Source: Pseudomonas sp. IAC-BECa141 (lineage in GTDB: Bacteria; Pseudomonadota; Gammaproteobacteria; Pseudomonadales; Pseudomonadaceae). From it: a stretch of 64,000 nt of DNA. Below are positions 59,902 through 64,000 of this stretch, piece by piece (the stretch's first letter is position 1; each line of letters starts with the position of its first letter). The stretch covers positions 2,666,001-2,730,000 of the forward strand of contig NZ_CP065410.1 of NCBI RefSeq assembly GCF_020544405.1, given 5' to 3'. The notes under the pieces are model-generated. The model did no database searches and was not told the origin of the DNA. It saw nothing but the letters and a program-made list of their open reading frames with translations. The position numbers were made by a program, and so were the translations under genes.

Positions 59902-61101
59902 ATGCTTACGGGCAATCCGGCAGCGGCGGCCAAGGCCGAACAATCCGCTTCTCTTTCCGGCCTGATGGTCGCGTTCCTGGCATTCTGCTGCGGCGCGGTC
60001 GTGGCCAACCTTTATTACGCTCAGCCGATCGTCGAACTGATCGCGCCGCAAATCGGCCTGTCCAGTGCCCATGCCAGTCTGATCGTTTCACTCACGCAGT
60101 TCGGTTATGCATTGGGCCTGCTGTTGCTGGTGCCGCTGGCCGATCTGATGGAAAACCGTCGGTTGGTGGTGGGCTTCACCCTCGCGGCGAGTGTGACGCT
60201 GTTGTGCGCCGGTCTGACGCATTCGCCGTCGATGTTCCTTGTCCTGTCGTTGCTGATCGGCCTCACTTCGGTGGCGGTACAGATCCTGGTGCCGCTGGCC
60301 GCGCATCTGGCGCCCGAGGCGAGCCGCGGGCGGGTGGTGGGCAACATCATGAGCGGTCTGTTGCTGGGCATTCTGCTGTCGCGGCCACTGTCGAGTCTGT
60401 TGGTGGAAGTGTTCGGCTGGCGCGGGGTGTTTTTCAACGCAGCGGCGCTGATGGCCGTCATCGCCCTGGTCACGGCGATTGCCTTGCCGCGCCGCGTCCC
60501 GACTCATCAGGCGACGTATGTGGCGCTGATCGGTTCGGTGTTTGCACTGGCCCGTCGGCACGCTGTCCTGCGTCAGCGTTCGCTGTATCAGGGCTTGCTG
60601 TTCGCCAGCTTCAGCCTGTTCTGGACCCTCGCACCGATCGAGCTGATGCGGCACCACGGTTTCAGTCAGGCTCAGGTGGCGATTTTTGCACTGGTCGGCG
60701 CCGTCGGCGCGGTTGCAGCGCCGATTGCCGGGCGGTTGGCCGATGCCGGGCACGGTCGGCGCGGGACGCTCGTTGCACTGTTGTTGGCGCCAGCCTCCTT
60801 GCTGATCGCCGCGCTGCCGGGTAGCAGTTATGTCTGGCTGGTGGTTTGCGCGGTGCTGCTGGACTTCGCCGTGCAACTGAACATGGTTCTGGGTCAGCGC
60901 GAGGTGTACGCCATCGATCCGCACAGCCGGGCCCGCCTGAATGCCGTGTACATGACCAGCATCTTCGTCGGCGGCGCGCTGGGGTCGCTGGTCGCAAGTC
61001 CGCTCTACGAGCATTTCGGCTGGAACCTGTCCGCCGTGACCGTGGCGTTGCTCCCGGCGCTGGCCCTGGCGATGTTTCTGAGCCGCAAGACCGATGCCTG
61101 A
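59902..61101 (+). CDS. MFS transporter
   Basis: A 399-residue, 12-helix major facilitator. 'FCCGAVVANLYYAQPIVELIAPQIG' (the YnfM/YdhP-like opening), 'LVPLADLMENRRLVV' (motif A) and 'GRVVGNIMSGLLLGILLSRPLSSLL' are typical of a DHA1 subgroup. A GAGGTG site precedes ATG 59902. Together with the downstream LysR and the divergent molybdoenzyme it may handle export of a product or substrate; that link is inferred. Confidence 0.87.
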   Translation: MLTGNPAAAAKAEQSASLSGLMVAFLAFCCGAVVANLYYAQPIVELIAPQIGLSSAHASLIVSLTQFGYALGLLLLVPLADLMENRRLVVGFTLAASVTLLCAGLTHSPSMFLVLSLLIGLTSVAVQILVPLAAHLAPEASRGRVVGNIMSGLLLGILLSRPLSSLLVEVFGWRGVFFNAAALMAVIALVTAIALPRRVPTHQATYVALIGSVFALARRHAVLRQRSLYQGLLFASFSLFWTLAPIELMRHHGFSQAQVAIFALVGAVGAVAAPIAGRLADAGHGRRGTLVALLLAPASLLIAALPGSSYVWLVVCAVLLDFAVQLNMVLGQREVYAIDPHSRARLNAVYMTSIFVGGALGSLVASPLYEHFGWNLSAVTVALLPALALAMFLSRKTDA

Positions 61102-61201
61102 GCCTCAGACACCGGTAAGTCCGATCAAGCACGGTCTTACAAGACGATTGGCGAACGGTGATGCACAATCATCACCGTTTCCTTTCGATCGGGCTCCACT
61201 T

Positions 61202-62119
61202 ATGGACAAGTTGCTGGCACTGAAGATGTTCGTTGAAACCGTCCGTTGCGGTGGTTATTCCTCGGCGGCGCGCAAACTCGGCATCTCCACCTCTTCGGTG
61301 ACACGCCAGGTGGCGGGGCTGGAAAACGAGCTGGGCGCCAGCCTGCTCAATCGCACGACACGCAATACCAGCGTGACGGTCGCCGGCCAAACCTATTTCG
61401 AGAAAGCGGTGGCCATTCTCGATGCCATCGACGAGGCCGACGCGGTTGTCGCCGACCGTGGCAGCGAGGCGCAGGGCCGGCTGCGCATCAGCGTGCCGGT
61501 CGAGTTCGGTCGCCAGATCATTGCACCGCAACTGGGGGTTTTGCTCGACCGCCATCCGGGGCTGGAAGTCAGTGTGTCGTTGAGCGATCAGGTCAGCGAT
61601 CTGCTGAGCGAGCAGATCGATGTCTCGGTGCGACTGGGATCGTCGGTGGTCAGTGACGATATCGTCAGCAAGCGCGTGGGCGGCTTCCAGCGCTGGGTGG
61701 TGGCGAGTCCGGATTACCTGAATCATCACGCTGCGCCTTTGCATCCGCGCGACTTGCTCGAGCATCAATGCCTGCGCTTCGACTACGGTGGTTCGCACCA
61801 GCACTGGACATTCCAGGGCGACGAGGAAACCATCCAGCTCAATGTGCACGGCCGCCTGCAAAGCAACAACGCCGACATCCTGCGCGAAGCAGCGGTGGCG
61901 GGGCGCGGGGTGACCCTGCTGGCCGACTGGCTGGTGCGCGCCGATGTCGAGGCGGGTCGGTTGACGCGGCTGCTGGCAGGGTATGAAGTCAACCCCGGTA
62001 ATGCGAGCTGCTGCATCAATGCGTTGTACCTGCCCAATCATCGGGGCTCCAGTCGTATCAATGTGTTCATCGACTTTCTGGAAGAGATTCTGGCGGCGCA
62101 GCCATCGAGTCAGCGCTAG
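61202..62119 (+). CDS. LysR family transcriptional regulator
   Basis: A 305-residue LysR regulator: HTH in 'GGYSSAARKLGISTSSVTRQVAGLENELGASLLNR', effector domain from 'GRLRISVPVEFGRQIIAPQLG'. It lies 100 bases after the MFS gene on the same strand and is the nearest regulator to the striking inverted repeat at 59706-59814. Confidence 0.88.
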   Translation: MDKLLALKMFVETVRCGGYSSAARKLGISTSSVTRQVAGLENELGASLLNRTTRNTSVTVAGQTYFEKAVAILDAIDEADAVVADRGSEAQGRLRISVPVEFGRQIIAPQLGVLLDRHPGLEVSVSLSDQVSDLLSEQIDVSVRLGSSVVSDDIVSKRVGGFQRWVVASPDYLNHHAAPLHPRDLLEHQCLRFDYGGSHQHWTFQGDEETIQLNVHGRLQSNNADILREAAVAGRGVTLLADWLVRADVEAGRLTRLLAGYEVNPGNASCCINALYLPNHRGSSRINVFIDFLEEILAAQPSSQR

Positions 62120-62311
62120 ATTGCCGTTTACTGTCGCTGCGTTGCCGGTGGGTCAGGTTTGTCGCGCCGGTCGTGGTCCATTCCCTTAACACCTTCGTTT
62201 GATTGCCGCGCGTCGGTTTTACTGCAAAGATTTTCGTTGGTTTTTCTCCCTGCCTTTCCCTCAGCTACGGTTAGCAAAGGGTGCCAAACGGCATACAGGT
62301 AACGGTGCCCC

Positions 62312-64000
62312 ATGATCCAGCGATTACCAACGGCTGCGACGGCGATGAATGAAGGCATGCAGATGCTGTGGGACGACGCAGAACGCATTCTCCTGCGGGG
62401 CAGACGTGCTTCTGGCGGTCATGAGGTTGATGTCCTGATCGCCTCGCTCGCTACGGAGCAACCTTCGGGCGCTAGCGTCGAGCGGCTTGCCCATGAGTTT
62501 TCCCTGAAAGACCAGTTGGAGAGCGACTGGGCTGCCCGTCCCCTTGAGTTGTTGCATGACGAGGGCCGCCTGCAGCTGGTGCTCGAAGACCCGGGCGGCG
62601 TGCCGCTGGCCCGTTTGCTGACGGCACCCCTGGACGTTGCGACGTTTCTGCCGCTGGCCATCAGCGTGGCGGTTGCACTGGGCAAGTTGCATCGACGTGG
62701 CCTGATTCACAAAGACATCAAGCCCGCTCACCTTCTGGTGAACTGCCCCGATGGGCACGCCCGACTCACCGGCTTCGGCCTCGCATCGCGTCTGCCCCGG
62801 GAACGGCAGCCCGCGGAACCGCCAGAAACGTTGTCCGGGACTCTGGCCTATATGGCCCCGGAACAGACGGGCCGGATGAACCGCTTGGTGGATTCGCGCA
62901 GCGACCTCTATGCCTTCGGCGTCACGCTCTATCAAATGCTCACCGGGTCGCTGCCGTTCAGCGCTGCCGATCCGATGGAATGGCTGCATTGCCATATCGC
63001 GCGTACGCCGATGTCGCCGAATGCGCGCGTGGCGACGGTGCCCGAGATGCTGTCGCGAATCGTCATGAAGCTGCTGGCCAAGACCGCCGAGGAGCGCTAT
63101 CAGTCTGCGCTTGGCGTCGAGCAGGATCTGCGCCGTTGTCTGGCAGGCTGGCACCTGCAGAATATGGACGAGTTTGCGCTGGACGAGCAGGGGACGTGCG
63201 ACCGTTTGCTGATCCCCGAAAAGCTCTACGGCCGAGAGCCCGAAGTCCAGACGCTGATTGCCGCGTTCGAACGGATTGCCGTCAGCCACCGACCGGAGCT
63301 GGTGCTGGTTTGCGGCTATTCGGGCATCGGTAAATCCTCGGTGGTCCACGAGCTGCATCAAACCCTGGTGCCGGTGCGCGGGTTGTTTGCCAGCGGAAAG
63401 TTCGACCAGTACAAACGCGACGTACCTTATTCGACTCTGGCCCAAGCGTTCCAAGGGCTGGTGCGCACGCTTCTGGGCCAGAGCGATTCGCAAATGGCCG
63501 AGTGGCGCAACGCGCTGCGGCAAGCGCTGGGCGCCGAGGCGCGGCTGGTGAGCGACCTGATTCCGGAGCTGAAACTGATCATCGGCGATACGCCGCCGAT
63601 AGCGGACCTGGAGCCGCCACAGGCGCAACGCCGGTTCTTGCAGGTATTGCGACGGTTTATCGGCGTGTTTGCCCGCGCCGAACATCCACTTGTGCTGTTT
63701 CTGGATGATTTGCAATGGCTGGATGTCGCGACACTCAATTGGCTGGAGGAACTGCTGACGCATTCCCACTTGCAGCACTTGATGCTGATCGGCGCTTACC
63801 GCAGCAATGAGGTGGATGCCTCGCATCCGTTGACCACCCGGTTGAGCGCCATCAAAGCGGCTGGGGGGCGGGTACATCAGATCACCCTGTTGCCGCTGGC
63901 CCGATCGCACATCGAGCAGTTGATCGCCGAGTCATCGCGCTCCGAGCCGTCGTACATCGCGCCGCTCGCGCAGCTGATTCTGGACAAGACGCAGGGCAAT
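62312..64000 (+). CDS. Start of a giant pseudokinase/AAA/sensor protein (partial)
   Basis: The frame is open to the window's right edge (563 residues seen). Residues about 25-290 have a protein-kinase fold (LHRRGLIHKDIKPAHLLV, GTLAYMAPEQTGRMN, DLYAFGVTLYQMLTG), but the Lys of strand 3 is replaced (VLIASL), the Asn after HKDIKPA is His, and DFG is GFG, so it is probably inactive. Residues about 320-560 are an AAA-type ATPase: Walker A 'GYSGIGKSS' (335-343), Walker B 'LVLFLDDLQWLD'. In known relatives a GAF domain and a histidine kinase follow; these lie outside the window. Confidence 0.87.
   Translation, partial: MIQRLPTAATAMNEGMQMLWDDAERILLRGRRASGGHEVDVLIASLATEQPSGASVERLAHEFSLKDQLESDWAARPLELLHDEGRLQLVLEDPGGVPLARLLTAPLDVATFLPLAISVAVALGKLHRRGLIHKDIKPAHLLVNCPDGHARLTGFGLASRLPRERQPAEPPETLSGTLAYMAPEQTGRMNRLVDSRSDLYAFGVTLYQMLTGSLPFSAADPMEWLHCHIARTPMSPNARVATVPEMLSRIVMKLLAKTAEERYQSALGVEQDLRRCLAGWHLQNMDEFALDEQGTCDRLLIPEKLYGREPEVQTLIAAFERIAVSHRPELVLVCGYSGIGKSSVVHELHQTLVPVRGLFASGKFDQYKRDVPYSTLAQAFQGLVRTLLGQSDSQMAEWRNALRQALGAEARLVSDLIPELKLIIGDTPPIADLEPPQAQRRFLQVLRRFIGVFARAEHPLVLFLDDLQWLDVATLNWLEELLTHSHLQHLMLIGAYRSNEVDASHPLTTRLSAIKAAGGRVHQITLLPLARSHIEQLIAESSRSEPSYIAPLAQLILDKTQGN

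Noticed and set aside
62324-63910. 528-residue ORF on the minus strand
   Set aside because: Antisense to the pseudokinase/AAA gene, whose kinase and Walker motifs are clear.

Overview
The window is a piece of a Pseudomonas chromosome, most likely from the P. fluorescens group. The evidence is the high-GC coding style, R-type/REP palindromes, two DUF6124 genes, RlhA, ArsH, Tat-exported molybdoenzyme genes, and many LysR/AraC regulators paired with oxidoreductases and exporters. No rRNA, tRNA, CRISPR array, intact transposase or prophage was found.

Layout. 1-8.4 kb: tail of a delta-60-like repeat protein, a DUF6124 gene with a long structured upstream element, ridA, rlhA (23S rRNA hydroxylation), an MFS exporter, a GlxA-type regulator, an exported alpha/beta hydrolase and a PLDc_N peptide; R-type repeats fill the gaps. 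8.5-14.8 kb: AraC with LysE exporter, trmK, and an AraC gene divergent from an SDR-VOC-dehydrogenase-NTF2 operon. 14.8-23.9 kb: a large MscS-type channel, arsR-arsC-arsH without an arsenite pump, small unknowns, and a MarR-GNAT fusion behind a perfect 34-bp palindrome. 23.9-28.2 kb: small secreted proteins and a cobalamin-riboswitch operon (BtuB-like receptor, ferredoxin, BtuF-like binding protein). 28.3-35.6 kb: LysR, an aldo/keto reductase and a complete tripartite drug efflux set, divergent from its likely TetR repressor; then mug.

35.6-43.6 kb is accessory: a truncated TetR gene, short GGGGACAG-type palindromes, the second DUF6124 gene with the same structured element, then an AT-rich island (about 40.2-43.6 kb) with a GGCT-like protein, a small PD-(D/E)XK-like protein and a P-loop ATPase fused to a nuclease-like domain. 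This is the best candidate for an uncharacterised, possibly defensive, system.

43.6-64 kb: a phosphonate/selenate-type ABC transporter operon with a doubly frameshifted permease, a DJ-1/PfpI protein, three LysR genes, MDR and SDR oxidoreductases, an orphan PqiA pair, a GST remnant, a cupin, a frameshifted Old Yellow Enzyme, and a periplasmic molybdenum hydroxylase operon with cytochrome c. That operon is divergent from an MFS exporter and LysR across a striking inverted repeat. The last gene is the start of a giant pseudokinase/AAA sensor protein, cut by the window edge. All three internal frameshifts lie in short G/C runs, so sequencing error is possible.
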